64,000 nt of DNA from DTU072 sp050309775 (lineage in GTDB: Bacteria; Bacillota; Clostridia; Christensenellales; DTU072). A program made the translations under genes and the position numbers. The stretch covers positions 124,001-188,000 of the forward strand of contig JBNRMV010000010.1 of the NCBI GenBank assembly GCA_050309775.1, given 5' to 3'. The notes under the pieces were generated by a model. That model was not told where the DNA came from and did no database searches. It saw only the letters and a program-made list of their open reading frames with translations. How positions within the stretch are numbered: the first letter of the stretch is position 1; each line of letters begins with the position of its first letter. Shown here one piece after another: positions 24,805 to 33,785 of the stretch.

Positions 24805-26153
24805 ACCAACAAATCGCATAATTTTTCGATATCCCCCGCGCCAAGTACAAGTATCATATCTGAAGCGCGGGATTTTTTTATTAAATCTCTTGCAAGCGTA
24901 ATTATTTCGTCATAATAATAGGAATTCTTGTTTTCGATTTTTTTGAACAAGTCCAACGCGCTCATTCCCCAACAGGACATCTCCCTAGCGGAATACTCTT
25001 TTACTATGTATATTTCGTCGCAGTCGTTGAACACTTTGCTGAAGTCGTTTATCAGCAGGGCGGTACGGCTGTAAGTATGCGGCTGAAATACGGCAATAAG
25101 TCTGCCGTTTGTCAGTTTTTTTGCGCTGGTCAGTACAGCTTTTATTTCTGACGGGTGGTGGGCATAATCATGAATGACATCTGCGCCTTTTATCATACCT
25201 TTGCGCTCAAACCTCCGCCTTATGCCCTCAAAGTTCTCTATGGCTTTCTTAATAGTGGCTCCGTCAATATACAGCAGGCGCCCCACCGCCGCAGCGGCTG
25301 CCGCATTATAGACATTGTGCCGTCCCGGTATGCTTAAGCGGATATCGGCTATATGCTCTCCCAAATAACTCATTGAGAATGAGAAGTACCCTCTGCGGTA
25401 TTCTTCCACGGCGTTTATATAATAATCATCGGCAACAGAACTGCCGAAAGTCAAAGGGCAATGCGGCAAATAACGCAGGTGAGAAGTATAGTATTCGCTG
25501 TCGCCGCAGACCAAGGCGAGATTATCTTTTCTATCAAAAAGAAATTTGTCAAAAGTATCGTATATTTCCGAAAGGGTTTTATATGTATCGGGGTGGTCGT
25601 TTTCGGCATTCAGCACCACAGAAATGTTTGATTTTATACTCAGCAGACTTTTTCGGTATTCACAAGCCTCTGTAACAAAAAAGTCATCTCCGGAGTGATA
25701 AAGGTTGCCGATGCCGTTGCCGACATCGCCGCCGACATGTCCGCAAAAGGCTCTGCCGGCTTCTTTTAAGACAGCGCACAGCAAACCGCAGGCGGTGGTT
25801 TTGCCGTGGGTGCCGCTTATTGCTATGGTGTTGGGAAAACATTCGGAGATTTTTCCCAAAAATACATGCCGTTCATAGACGGGAATGCCCCTCTCTTGAC
25901 AATAGCGCAGTTCTCTATCGTTTTCGGGAATGGCGGAGGAATACACCGCTATGTCGGGAACACCTATAAGTTCGGGTCGACTGCCTATCCAAACCTCGGC
26001 GCCGCGTTCAATCAGGTCAATTATTATCGGGGAGAATACGGCGTCGGAGCCGCTTACGCGCGCGCCAAACTTCAGCATAAGTTTTGCCATGGCAGAAAGG
26101 CTTATGCCGCCGATACCGATAAAATGAATGTTGCGCACATTAAATTCGGGCAT
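24801..26153 (-). CDS. murC: UDP-N-acetylmuramate--L-alanine ligase
   Basis: Adds L-alanine to UDP-MurNAc, the first amino-acid step of peptidoglycan synthesis, in the cytoplasm. The 450-residue protein has the N-terminal UDP site IGIGGISLSAMAK, the ATP loop GTHGKTTA near residue 115, LNAENDHPD and the C-terminal HDYAHHPSEIKA motif, all as in MurC rather than Mpl. No strong Shine-Dalgarno is seen before the ATG. It diverges from spoVG; murC near spoVG is a known clostridial arrangement. It ends tail-to-tail with the MDR gene with a 4-bp overlap. Confidence 0.96.
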   Translation of the reverse strand: MPEFNVRNIHFIGIGGISLSAMAKLMLKFGARVSGSDAVFSPIIIDLIERGAEVWIGSRPELIGVPDIAVYSSAIPENDRELRYCQERGIPVYERHVFLGKISECFPNTIAISGTHGKTTACGLLCAVLKEAGRAFCGHVGGDVGNGIGNLYHSGDDFFVTEACEYRKSLLSIKSNISVVLNAENDHPDTYKTLSEIYDTFDKFLFDRKDNLALVCGDSEYYTSHLRYLPHCPLTFGSSVADDYYINAVEEYRRGYFSFSMSYLGEHIADIRLSIPGRHNVYNAAAAAAVGRLLYIDGATIKKAIENFEGIRRRFERKGMIKGADVIHDYAHHPSEIKAVLTSAKKLTNGRLIAVFQPHTYSRTALLINDFSKVFNDCDEIYIVKEYSAREMSCWGMSALDLFKKIENKNSYYYDEIITLARDLIKKSRASDMILVLGAGDIEKLCDLLV

Positions 26154-26225
26154 ATGTCACTATGATATGCCGGCAATTGTTTGATAGTGCCTTAGATGCA
26201 AAAAAGACTAGAAATATTTTGCTTA

Positions 26226-26254
26226 TTGAAATTTATATTTAATTATAGTATAAT
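26226..26254 (+). promoter_or_regulatory. Promoter of spoVG
   Basis: TTGAAA (26226-26231), 17-bp spacer, TATAAT (26249-26254). In Bacillus spoVG is sigma-H-dependent; this element looks sigma-A-like. Confidence 0.7.
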
Positions 26255-26290
26255 ATAAATAATAGACAAATAATGTCAAAGGAGTTTACC

Positions 26291-26590
26291 ATGACGATTA
26301 CAAATGTTAGAGTTAAATTGCTCAAGAAGAGAGAGGGAAAACTCAAAGCCGTAGCCAGCATTGTATTTGACGATGTTTTTGTGGTACATGACATAAAAGT
26401 CATAGAGACAGGGGAGGATTGTTTCGTGGTTATGCCTTCAAGGAAGGGGCCCGACGGCGAGTACAGAGATGTGGCGCATCCGCTGAACAGCCAAGTGAGG
26501 GAAAACATAAAAACCCTCATAATCGACGAATACAAAAAACTGTTGGCTGAAGAACAAACGGAAGATGCCGCTGAAGAAGCTCAAGACTGA
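26291..26590 (+). CDS. spoVG: SpoVG family regulator
   Basis: A small DNA/RNA-binding regulator, involved in septation and sporulation in Bacillus and broadly conserved also in non-sporulating Firmicutes. The start at 26291 is chosen because AAAGGAG lies 6 nt before it and the product then begins MTITNVRVK as in the family; an upstream ATG (26273) would put the ribosome site inside the gene. The 99-residue protein contains KAVASIVFDDVFVVHDIKVI, VVMPSRKGPDGEYRDVAHP and an acidic C-terminal tail. Length is standard. Confidence 0.95.
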   Translation: MTITNVRVKLLKKREGKLKAVASIVFDDVFVVHDIKVIETGEDCFVVMPSRKGPDGEYRDVAHPLNSQVRENIKTLIIDEYKKLLAEEQTEDAAEEAQD

Positions 26591-26686
26591 TTTTTTCTTC
26601 TGCACACAACTGAATACATATTATCTCCGCATTCATAGATAACTTTGTTGCCGATTGTTTATTTCGCGTTTTTTATGGAAAAATGT

Positions 26687-26715
26687 TTGACAACAGACAA
26701 GATGGTATATATAAT
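26687..26715 (+). promoter_or_regulatory. Perfect consensus promoter of rpmE
   Basis: TTGACA (26687-26692), 17-bp spacer, TATAAT (26710-26715). Confidence 0.8.
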
Positions 26716-26746
26716 ATAACTTGCATTTAATGTAGAGGTGATAAAA

Positions 26747-26962
26747 ATGAAAGAAAAAATACATCCGAATTATCGGATAGTTGATGTCTCCTGCGCTTGC
26801 GGCGCCTCCTTTAAGACGGGTACCACAAAGAAGGTTGACACCATAAAAGTTGAGATTTGCAACCAGTGCCACCCGTTCTATTCCGGCAAACAAAAGATGG
26901 TCGACACCGGCGGCAGAATCGACAGATTCTACAAGCGTTTCGGCGAAAGCGAGCTGAAATAA
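26747..26962 (+). CDS. rpmE: 50S ribosomal protein L31, zinc-binding form
   Basis: A component of the large ribosomal subunit that bridges to the small one. ATG 26747 follows GAGGTG with 6-nt spacing; the GTG at 26738 lies inside the ribosome site. The 71-residue protein starts MKEKIHPNY and has the four cysteines CAC and CNQC of the zinc-containing (C+) form, followed by HPFYSGKQK and the basic end. It heads the conserved rpmE-DUF1385-prmC-prfA order, though an intrinsic terminator follows directly. Confidence 0.97.
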   Translation: MKEKIHPNYRIVDVSCACGASFKTGTTKKVDTIKVEICNQCHPFYSGKQKMVDTGGRIDRFYKRFGESELK

Positions 26963-26988
26963 CTGATTTTTTATGAAGTTTACCGAAG

Positions 26989-27023
26989 TAGTGCAAACGG
27001 GGGATTCCGTATGCACTATTTTT
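26989..27023 (+). terminator. Terminator or attenuator after rpmE
   Basis: TAGTGCAAACGG, 6-nt loop, CCGTATGCACTA and five T: a 12-bp stem with one A-A mismatch. It ends 19 bp before the start of the DUF1385-PrmC gene. No separate promoter for that gene is evident, so partial read-through would set its level. Confidence 0.75.
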
Positions 27024-27042
27024 GTATCCAAAGGGCGAAAGA

Positions 27043-28824
27043 ATGCAAAATAAAAAATGTTCAACAATTGGCGGTCAAGCTGTACTTGAAGGCGTGATGA
27101 TGCGCGGCAAGAGCAGTATGGCGACAGCCGTTCGTGACCCCAAGGGCAACATTGTCGTGGAGTCCAGCCGATTTGTACCCAATGACCAAAAAAGTGTTTT
27201 TTACAGGATTCCTATAATTCGGGGCGTGCTGAACTTTGTTTCGAGTATGGCAAGCGGCATAAAAACCCTCAACCGTTCCAGCGAAGTATTTACGGGAATG
27301 GAGAACGAGGAGCCGTCAAAATTTGAAAAATGGCTGGCAAAGAAATTTAATGTCGACATTATGAGCGTGCTTATTTTTATAAGTTTGTTCATAGGACTTG
27401 CACTGGCGATTGGATTGTTTGTCGTGCTGCCCCACCTTGCCACCGAAGGCATAATAAGACTTTTTCGCATTGCGCCCAAACCCATTTTCATAAACCTCAT
27501 TGCCGGCGCAGTACGCATTGCAATATTCATTGTTTACATTCTTTTGATTGGTTTAATGAAAGACATAAAAAGGCTTTTCCGTTATCACGGCGCCGAGCAT
27601 AAAGTCATAAGCTGTTATGAGCATGGGCTGGATTTGACGGTAGAGAATGTCCAGAAAATGACGACAGTGCATGACAGATGCGGCACAACTTTTATTTTCA
27701 TAATAATGATATTCAGTATCATATTCTTTTCGTTCGATGTTTTCTCCCAAAACTTCTGGCAGAGAATTCTCATTAGAATAGTTTTTATACCGTTTGTGGC
27801 CGGAATATCTTATGAACTGTTGAAGTTGTTTGCAAAATATGACAACTTCTTCACAAGAATAATGAAGTTCCCCGGTCTGATGCTTCAGAAGCTGACGACG
27901 CAGCCTCCCGACGACAGCATGGTCGAAGTGGCGCTAAAAGCCTTTACAACTGTTCTGGAACTGGAAGATAATCTCGACAAACCCGTGGAGAGTTTTGTCA
28001 CATATACCACGGTGGAAAAAGCCGTTAAGGAACTTTCGGGCATTGCGCCGACAAAGAATGAGGCGGAACTTATCCTTATGCATACGACGGGTGCAAAGAC
28101 TTTTCCCGAACTGTATGAGCGCAAGAGAATTTCGTCGGTGGAAAAAGACAAAGCCATAGAGTACGCCATACAGCGCCAAAAAGGTCAGCCGCTGCAGTAT
28201 GTGCTAGGCAACGCTTGTTTTTATGGATATGATTTTTTTGTTGATGAGCGAGTGTTAATTCCGAGATTTGACACAGAACACCTTGTCAAAGCGGCGGTAG
28301 ACATAGCCAAAGAGATGCAGCAGCCGGCAATACTTGACCTTATGACAGGCAGCGGCGCCATTGCCGTCGCCATAAGAAAGAGCGTCGATTGCAGCATGAC
28401 AGCTACCGATATATCGGGGGCGGCGCTTGAAGTGGCGCACCAAAACGCAAAAAACAATGATTGTGAAATTAGTTTTTTGCAAAGCAGTATTTTTGAGTCG
28501 GTTGAGGGCAAATATGATATTATCTGCTGCAACCCTCCCTATATCCCCGAAAAGGATATTGCCGAACTTGACAGCGAAGTAAAAGATTTTGAGCCGCTCT
28601 CTGCATTGAACGGCGGAGAGGACGGATTGGATTTTTATCGAAAGATTGTTTCGGCTGCGCCCAATTATTTGAATGCAAAAGGCTATCTGTTGCTTGAAGC
28701 AGGCGCCGGACAGGCGGAAATCATAAAAGGAATGCTTGACGAGAAGTTTGAGGTGGAGTTTGTATTCGACCTCAACAATCCTCCTATTGCCAGAGTGCTG
28801 GTAGCGCAACTGAAAGACCAATAA
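27043..28824 (+). CDS. prmC: Fusion of a DUF1385 membrane protein and release-factor glutamine methyltransferase PrmC
   Basis: One open frame of 593 residues joins two proteins that are usually adjacent genes. Residues 1-290 are DUF1385: GGQAVLEGVMMRGK at the start, hydrophobic segments near 105-180 and 210-260, and the hallmark YHGAEHKVISCYEHG. Residues about 310-593 are PrmC: the helical N-terminal domain, QPLQYVLGNACFYGYDFFVD, the SAM site DLMTGSGAIA and the catalytic CNPPYIP, which methylates the GGQ glutamine of release factors. The ATG at 27043 has a weak ribosome site (AAGGGCGAAAG). prfA, encoding its substrate, follows 13 nt later. The join would tether PrmC to the membrane; DUF1385's role is unknown. 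Confidence 0.9.
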   Translation: MQNKKCSTIGGQAVLEGVMMRGKSSMATAVRDPKGNIVVESSRFVPNDQKSVFYRIPIIRGVLNFVSSMASGIKTLNRSSEVFTGMENEEPSKFEKWLAKKFNVDIMSVLIFISLFIGLALAIGLFVVLPHLATEGIIRLFRIAPKPIFINLIAGAVRIAIFIVYILLIGLMKDIKRLFRYHGAEHKVISCYEHGLDLTVENVQKMTTVHDRCGTTFIFIIMIFSIIFFSFDVFSQNFWQRILIRIVFIPFVAGISYELLKLFAKYDNFFTRIMKFPGLMLQKLTTQPPDDSMVEVALKAFTTVLELEDNLDKPVESFVTYTTVEKAVKELSGIAPTKNEAELILMHTTGAKTFPELYERKRISSVEKDKAIEYAIQRQKGQPLQYVLGNACFYGYDFFVDERVLIPRFDTEHLVKAAVDIAKEMQQPAILDLMTGSGAIAVAIRKSVDCSMTATDISGAALEVAHQNAKNNDCEISFLQSSIFESVEGKYDIICCNPPYIPEKDIAELDSEVKDFEPLSALNGGEDGLDFYRKIVSAAPNYLNAKGYLLLEAGAGQAEIIKGMLDEKFEVEFVFDLNNPPIARVLVAQLKDQ

Positions 28825-28837
28825 CAAGGAAAGATTT

Positions 28838-29911
28838 ATGTTTGAAAGACTTGAACAGATGAAAAAAAGATACCACGAACTCAACGGACAAATCGGGCTG
28901 CCCGAAGTTGTCGCCCGTCAAGACGAGTGGCGCAAATTAGTAAAAGAGCATTCGGCGCTTGAGCCTATTGTACAAGCGTATGAAAGGTATCTGAAAATTG
29001 TTGCGGATATGGAAGAAAGCCAAGCCTTAATGAACGATAGCGACAAGGAGCTTGCCGAACTTGCCGAGGCGGAGTTTTATGAACTGCGCGACCAAAAAGA
29101 CGCTTTGGTTCAAGAAATAAAAATTATGCTCATTCCCGTTGACCCCATGGATGACAAAAATGTCATTGTCGAGATAAGAGGCGGCGCAGGCGGCGAGGAA
29201 GCCAGCCTTTTTGGAGCTGCGCTTATGCGTATGTACAAGCGCTTTGCCGAAAGACTGCGCTGGAAAGTCGAGGATATTGATATAAAAGAAACGGAGTTGG
29301 GCGGCATAAAAGAGGCTGTATTTTTGGTGTCGGGCAAGGGCGCTTATGCCAAGCTGAAATATGAATCCGGCGTTCACCGTGTGCAGCGAGTGCCGGAGAC
29401 GGAATCGCAGGGCAGAGTGCATACCTCTACGGTGACGGTGGCGGTTTTGCCCGAAGTCGAAGATGTTGATGTCGAAATCAACGAAAAGGATTTGCGAATT
29501 GACACATACAGAAGCGGCGGCGCCGGCGGACAGCATGTCAACAAAACCGACAGCGCAGTGCGTATGACGCATATCCCTACGGGCATAGTCGTCGAGTGTC
29601 AGGACGAAAGAAGCCAGATTAAGAACAGGGATAAGGCTTTTAAGGTTATGAAGAGCCGCCTTTATGACCATTATAAGACCATACAGGAGAAGGAATATGC
29701 AGAAAACCGCAAGACGCAAGTCGGCAAAGGCGACCGCTCCGAACGCATAAGGACTTACAATTTTCCTCAAGGCAGAGTCAGCGACCACAGAATAGGCATG
29801 ACGCTGTATTCCATCGATACATTTATGGACGGCGATATTTTTTCTATGGTGGAGGCGTTGGCGCTGGCGGCGCAGAACGAAAGTCTTGGCGCTATGGACG
29901 GCGAGAATTAA
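28838..29911 (+). CDS. prfA: Peptide chain release factor 1
   Basis: Recognises UAA and UAG stop codons and triggers peptide release. The 357-residue protein has the anticodon-like PxT tripeptide as PET in RVPETESQGR and the catalytic GGQ in GGAGGQHVNKTDSAV. The RF1-type VHTSTVTVAVLPE stretch separates it from RF2, and no programmed frameshift is present. AAGGAAAG precedes the ATG. It is co-transcribed with prmC, whose product methylates the GGQ glutamine. Confidence 0.97.
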   Translation: MFERLEQMKKRYHELNGQIGLPEVVARQDEWRKLVKEHSALEPIVQAYERYLKIVADMEESQALMNDSDKELAELAEAEFYELRDQKDALVQEIKIMLIPVDPMDDKNVIVEIRGGAGGEEASLFGAALMRMYKRFAERLRWKVEDIDIKETELGGIKEAVFLVSGKGAYAKLKYESGVHRVQRVPETESQGRVHTSTVTVAVLPEVEDVDVEINEKDLRIDTYRSGGAGGQHVNKTDSAVRMTHIPTGIVVECQDERSQIKNRDKAFKVMKSRLYDHYKTIQEKEYAENRKTQVGKGDRSERIRTYNFPQGRVSDHRIGMTLYSIDTFMDGDIFSMVEALALAAQNESLGAMDGEN

Positions 29912-29943
29912 AAAAACCGCCGAGAGCAAACCCATTACACCCC

Positions 29944-29972
29944 TTGTAAATCATGGTGGATATTGCTATAAT
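29944..29972 (+). promoter_or_regulatory. Promoter of the P-loop-thrC-trpS operon
   Basis: TTGTAA (29944-29949), 17-bp spacer, TATAAT (29967-29972), 38 bp before the first ATG with AAGGAG. Confidence 0.6.
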
Positions 29973-30010
29973 AAAGATACCAAATATTTTTTAAGGAGTG
30001 TACCTGAATT

Positions 30011-30421
30011 ATGATAAAAATTATTTATGGCTCAAAAGGAACGGGCAAAACCAAACAGATTATTGACATGGCGAACGAGGTGCTGGAAAAGACCAGCGGA
30101 TATTTAGTTTTCCTTGCCGACACCAACAGATATGTCCGTGAAATAAAGTATGCCATAAGATTTTTGAACACTAAAGAGACATGCATAAGCGGAGAAGAAA
30201 GCCTGATTGGCTTCATTAAAGGCTTGATTTCCGCCAACTATGACATAAAAGAAATATTTATTGACGGTGCAGCCCGTATGTTGGGCGTAGATATACCCTC
30301 AATGGGCTCATTCATTAGCAGACTGGACGCAATAGCAAAGGAGTTCGGTACGGAATTTGTGCTGACAGTATCCTGCGACAAAGAGGAGTTGCCGGAATTT
30401 TTTGAAAAATATATAAACTGA
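30011..30421 (+). CDS. Small P-loop NTPase-like protein
   Basis: Family not recognised with certainty. The 136-residue protein opens with a Walker A motif (GSKGTGKTK, residues 7-15) and has a Walker B-like strand EIFIDGAARM near residue 80, followed by a region ending VLTVSCDKEELPEFF, reminiscent of the sensor strand of AAA or thymidine-kinase-like folds. It is much shorter than most ATPases, with no lid or helicase motifs. AAGGAG lies 10 nt before the ATG. It is first in an operon with thrC, trpS and the DUF5685 group (10 nt to thrC). Role unknown. Confidence 0.65.
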   Translation: MIKIIYGSKGTGKTKQIIDMANEVLEKTSGYLVFLADTNRYVREIKYAIRFLNTKETCISGEESLIGFIKGLISANYDIKEIFIDGAARMLGVDIPSMGSFISRLDAIAKEFGTEFVLTVSCDKEELPEFFEKYIN

Positions 30422-30431
30422 TGAGGTAACA

Positions 30432-31934
30432 ATGGTTTACAAAAGTACGCGCGGCGAAGAAGTTGAAAGTTCTGCCGCCGCTATATTAAAAGGTATTGCA
30501 AGTGACGGCGGGCTGTATGTACCGTCGTCATTTCCCGCTATAACTCAAGAAGATATTGAAGACATGACGGAGCTGGATTACAAAGACAGAGCGGCATTTG
30601 TCTTATCAAAATTCCTTACGGATTATACCATTGAGGAGTTGACCGAATATGCCGAAAAGGCATACTCCCGCTTTGACGGCAACGACCCTGCGCCGCTAGT
30701 TAAGGTTGATGACAATACCTATATCTTAGAATTGTGGCACGGACCTACACAGGCATTCAAGGATTTGGCGCTGACTATGTTACCATATCTAATGACTGGC
30801 GCAAGGAAAAAACACAATATTGACAAAAAAACGCTTATACTTGTTGCCACAAGCGGCGACACGGGCAAGGCGGCTCTTGAAGGGTTCAAAGATATCGAGG
30901 GCGCAGAAATAGTGGCTTTTTATCCGTCTGAGGGCGTCAGCGATATGCAAAAACTTCAGATGCAAACCACAGAGGGCAACAATGTCCATGTCATCGGCAT
31001 AGAGGGCAATTTTGACGATGCGCAAAGCGCCGTAAAAGCCATATTCAATGACGACGAAACACGCAGAATTCTTGATGAATCAGGCTATATGCTGTCCTCA
31101 GCGAATTCCATAAACTTCGGCAGACTGGTACCGCAAATTGCTTATTACATATCTGCTTATGTTGACTTGCTGGCAAATGAAGAAATAAGCGAGGGCGACG
31201 AAATAAACTTTGTAGTGCCTTCGGGCAACTTCGGCAATGTGTTGGCGGCATATTATGCCGGCAGAATGGGCTTGCCGATAAAACAGCTTATTGTTGCATC
31301 CAACAAAAACAAGGTGTTGACGGACTTTTTTGCTACGGGAGAATATGACGCCAACAGAGAGTTCCATAAGACCATGTCGCCGTCAATGGATATATTGGTT
31401 TCCAGCAATTTGGAGCGCCTGCTTTTTGAAATGTGCGACAGAGATGCGGAATTCATAAAGGCGCTGTCAAAGGACCTGAAAGAAATGGGGCGCTATGAGG
31501 TTGATGTAGATTTGTTGGACGAAAAATTGTCTCAATTTCTTGGCTATTATTCGACTGAGGAAGAAACCGCCGAGGTTATGGACAATTTCTTTGACGAATA
31601 CGGCTATTTGCTTGACCCGCATACGGCTGTGGGTATGTCGGCATACTTCAAGTATCTTGCGGAAACAATAGACGGCGACACCGCCACAGTTATTGTATCC
31701 ACCGCCAACCCCTACAAATTCCCTCAAGATGTTTATGAAGCAGTCTCTAAGAGCCGCGAGGACAACGCAAAAAAAGCCATGAAAAAACTGTATTCGTTCA
31801 CGGGAATGGATATCCCCGAGGCGCTTTGTGCGCTTGAGAACAAAGCCATATTACACGAGAAAGTTATATCAAAAACCGAAATAAAGGATACCATACTTGC
31901 ATTATTTGGAAAAAAGGAAGACAGCAATGGATAA
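30432..31934 (+). CDS. thrC: Threonine synthase
   Basis: Converts O-phosphohomoserine to threonine with PLP. The 500-residue protein is the long form found in many Clostridia and Proteobacteria. It has WHGPTQAFKDLA with the PLP lysine, the phosphate-binding SGDTGKAALEGF, YPSEGVSDMQKLQM, SANSINFGRLVPQ and VPSGNFGNVLAAYYAGRMG. GAGGTAAC precedes the ATG. The end overlaps the trpS start by 8 nt. No other threonine genes (hom, thrB) are near, and no T-box leader is seen. Confidence 0.96.
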   Translation: MVYKSTRGEEVESSAAAILKGIASDGGLYVPSSFPAITQEDIEDMTELDYKDRAAFVLSKFLTDYTIEELTEYAEKAYSRFDGNDPAPLVKVDDNTYILELWHGPTQAFKDLALTMLPYLMTGARKKHNIDKKTLILVATSGDTGKAALEGFKDIEGAEIVAFYPSEGVSDMQKLQMQTTEGNNVHVIGIEGNFDDAQSAVKAIFNDDETRRILDESGYMLSSANSINFGRLVPQIAYYISAYVDLLANEEISEGDEINFVVPSGNFGNVLAAYYAGRMGLPIKQLIVASNKNKVLTDFFATGEYDANREFHKTMSPSMDILVSSNLERLLFEMCDRDAEFIKALSKDLKEMGRYEVDVDLLDEKLSQFLGYYSTEEETAEVMDNFFDEYGYLLDPHTAVGMSAYFKYLAETIDGDTATVIVSTANPYKFPQDVYEAVSKSREDNAKKAMKKLYSFTGMDIPEALCALENKAILHEKVISKTEIKDTILALFGKKEDSNG

Positions 31935-32922
31935 AAGAAAAGTAGCTTACAGCGGCATTCAGCCCACAGGCTGTTTGACTCTGGGAAACTATATCGGCGC
32001 AGTCAAGAACTGGCTGACCATGCAGGAAGAATATGATTGCATATACGGCATAGCTGACCTACATGCTTTGACGGTGCGGCAAGTGCCGTCAGAATTCAGA
32101 AAGACGGCATTGAGTTTTTTTGCACAGTATTTGGCAATGGGGCTTGACCCGAAAAAAAGTATTTTGTATTTCCAGTCACATGTTCCGCAGCATGCCGAAC
32201 TGACCTGGATTTTGAATTGCTATACCTATGTCGGCGAAGCAAGCCGCATGACGCAATTCAAGGACAAATCGCAAAAACACCAAGACAACATAAATATGGG
32301 GCTTATGGACTATCCTGTTCTTATGGCTGCGGATATTCTGCTCTATCAAGCCGATGTCGTGCCTGTGGGCGTTGACCAAAAGCAGCATCTTGAATTGACA
32401 AGGGACTTAGCCATTCGCTTCAACAACTTGTATTCTCCGACATTTACCGTACCTGAGCCGTATATACCCAAGCAAGGCGCAAAGATATGCAGTTTGAGCG
32501 ACCCCGAGGTGAAGATGAGCAAATCCGACCCCGACAAAAACGCCACCATATCCATAATAGACAAGCCCGAAGAAATCATGAACAAAATAAGAAGGGCGGT
32601 TACGGACAGCCAGCCGCTTGTCGAATACAGAGAGGACAAGCCCGGCATCAGCAACCTATTGACAATTTTCAGCGGAGTGACTGGCGAGAGCATCGAAAGC
32701 CTTGCGGCACAGTATCGTGACAAGGGGTATGCCGTATTTAAGAACGCCGTAGGCGAAGCGGTCGTCGAAAAATTGCGCCCGGTTAAAGAAGAATACGAAA
32801 GACTGATTGTTGATAAGGCATATCTTATGAGCATAGCAAGAGAGGGCGCAGAGAGGGCGCAGCGCATAGCGTACAAGACCCTTGCCAAAGTTTATCGAAA
32901 AATTGGTCTGGTAGAGAGATAA
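31927..32922 (+). CDS. trpS: Tryptophanyl-tRNA synthetase
   Basis: Charges tRNA-Trp. The start ATG at 31927 lies inside the end of thrC (8-nt overlap) after AAGGAAG and gives MDKRKVAYSGIQPTG, the expected N-terminus; an upstream in-frame start at 31897 would add non-conserved residues. The 331-residue protein has the class I signature TLGNYIGA (HIGH equivalent) and VKMSKSDPD (KMSKS loop). Length is normal. Although Firmicutes trpS genes often have a T-box leader, this copy is read from within an operon and has none. Confidence 0.96.
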   Translation: MDKRKVAYSGIQPTGCLTLGNYIGAVKNWLTMQEEYDCIYGIADLHALTVRQVPSEFRKTALSFFAQYLAMGLDPKKSILYFQSHVPQHAELTWILNCYTYVGEASRMTQFKDKSQKHQDNINMGLMDYPVLMAADILLYQADVVPVGVDQKQHLELTRDLAIRFNNLYSPTFTVPEPYIPKQGAKICSLSDPEVKMSKSDPDKNATISIIDKPEEIMNKIRRAVTDSQPLVEYREDKPGISNLLTIFSGVTGESIESLAAQYRDKGYAVFKNAVGEAVVEKLRPVKEEYERLIVDKAYLMSIAREGAERAQRIAYKTLAKVYRKIGLVER

Positions 32923-33785
32923 TGTTCGGATATGTAATCATAGATAAACCGAATATTCTTATTAAAGACTTTGTTACCTACAAGAGCTATTATTGCGGAC
33001 TGTGCAAAACAACAGGTAGTATGTACGGACAGCTTATGCGGCTGACCGTAAATTACGACATAGTACTGTTGAGCTTGTTGGCGCACAATTATGAAAAGGT
33101 AGTGCCGGAATTTACCGAGGAACATTGCATTCTGCACCCTGTAGGCAAGAAAAAATCAATAGCAAAAAGCAACGAAATTTTTGGCAAAATAGTCGATATA
33201 AACATAATTTTGGGCTATTACAAGGCATGCGATGATGTCGCCGATGAAGGCAAACACAAGCTAATAAAGAAATTTTTGGCGCGCCGCATGAAAGTATTGC
33301 GCGGCAAATATCCGGAATTTTGCAAGATATGCGAACAGCGGTTCGGAGATTTGAGCCTTTTTGAAAAGCAAAATTGTCTTGACCCAGATGCCGTTTCGGG
33401 CTGTTTTGGAGACATTTTGTCAGCCGCCGCCGATGCCGTCACAAATAAATCTGATGACAACTTGCGTAGCCTGTGCTATAATCTTGGCAGATGGATATAC
33501 TTTATTGATGCGCTTGATGACATAAGAGAGGATGCCGCAAAAGGCAGGTACAATCTGTTTGCTCCAAAAAATACCGTTCTTGACGAGGAATTTTTTAATA
33601 AACAAGAAAAATACCATAGGCATCTGCTTTATTCGGCAATAACCGCCATCACCGATGCGTATGACAAAATGGACATAACCGTCAGCGAGGGCGCACTGTC
33701 AAACATAATCTATATGGGGCTGAAGGCGCGTACTGAAGCAATTTTGAAAGGGAGAGGGAACAAATGTCAAAAAATCCGTTTATGA
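32922..33785 (+). CDS. DUF5685 family protein
   Basis: The 287-residue protein begins MFGYVIIDKPNI and has the cysteine-containing YKSYYCGLCKT motif near residue 22, then LTVNYDIVLLSLLA, a PVGKKKSIA segment with a preceding CILHP, YYKACDD, and RWIYFIDALDDIREDAAKGRYN. This pattern matches DUF5685, common in Clostridia and of unknown function. It has a mostly helical character, and the paired Asp motifs (ACDD and IDALDDIREDAAKG) recall metal-binding helices of isoprenoid-synthase-like folds, which is only an impression. The ATG shares one base with the trpS stop and the end overlaps the J-domain gene by 22 nt. Confidence 0.8.
   Translation: MFGYVIIDKPNILIKDFVTYKSYYCGLCKTTGSMYGQLMRLTVNYDIVLLSLLAHNYEKVVPEFTEEHCILHPVGKKKSIAKSNEIFGKIVDINIILGYYKACDDVADEGKHKLIKKFLARRMKVLRGKYPEFCKICEQRFGDLSLFEKQNCLDPDAVSGCFGDILSAAADAVTNKSDDNLRSLCYNLGRWIYFIDALDDIREDAAKGRYNLFAPKNTVLDEEFFNKQEKYHRHLLYSAITAITDAYDKMDITVSEGALSNIIYMGLKARTEAILKGRGNKCQKIRL

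Noticed and set aside
31880..31930. T-box leader for trpS
   Set aside because: The region upstream is thrC coding sequence and contains no T-box elements.
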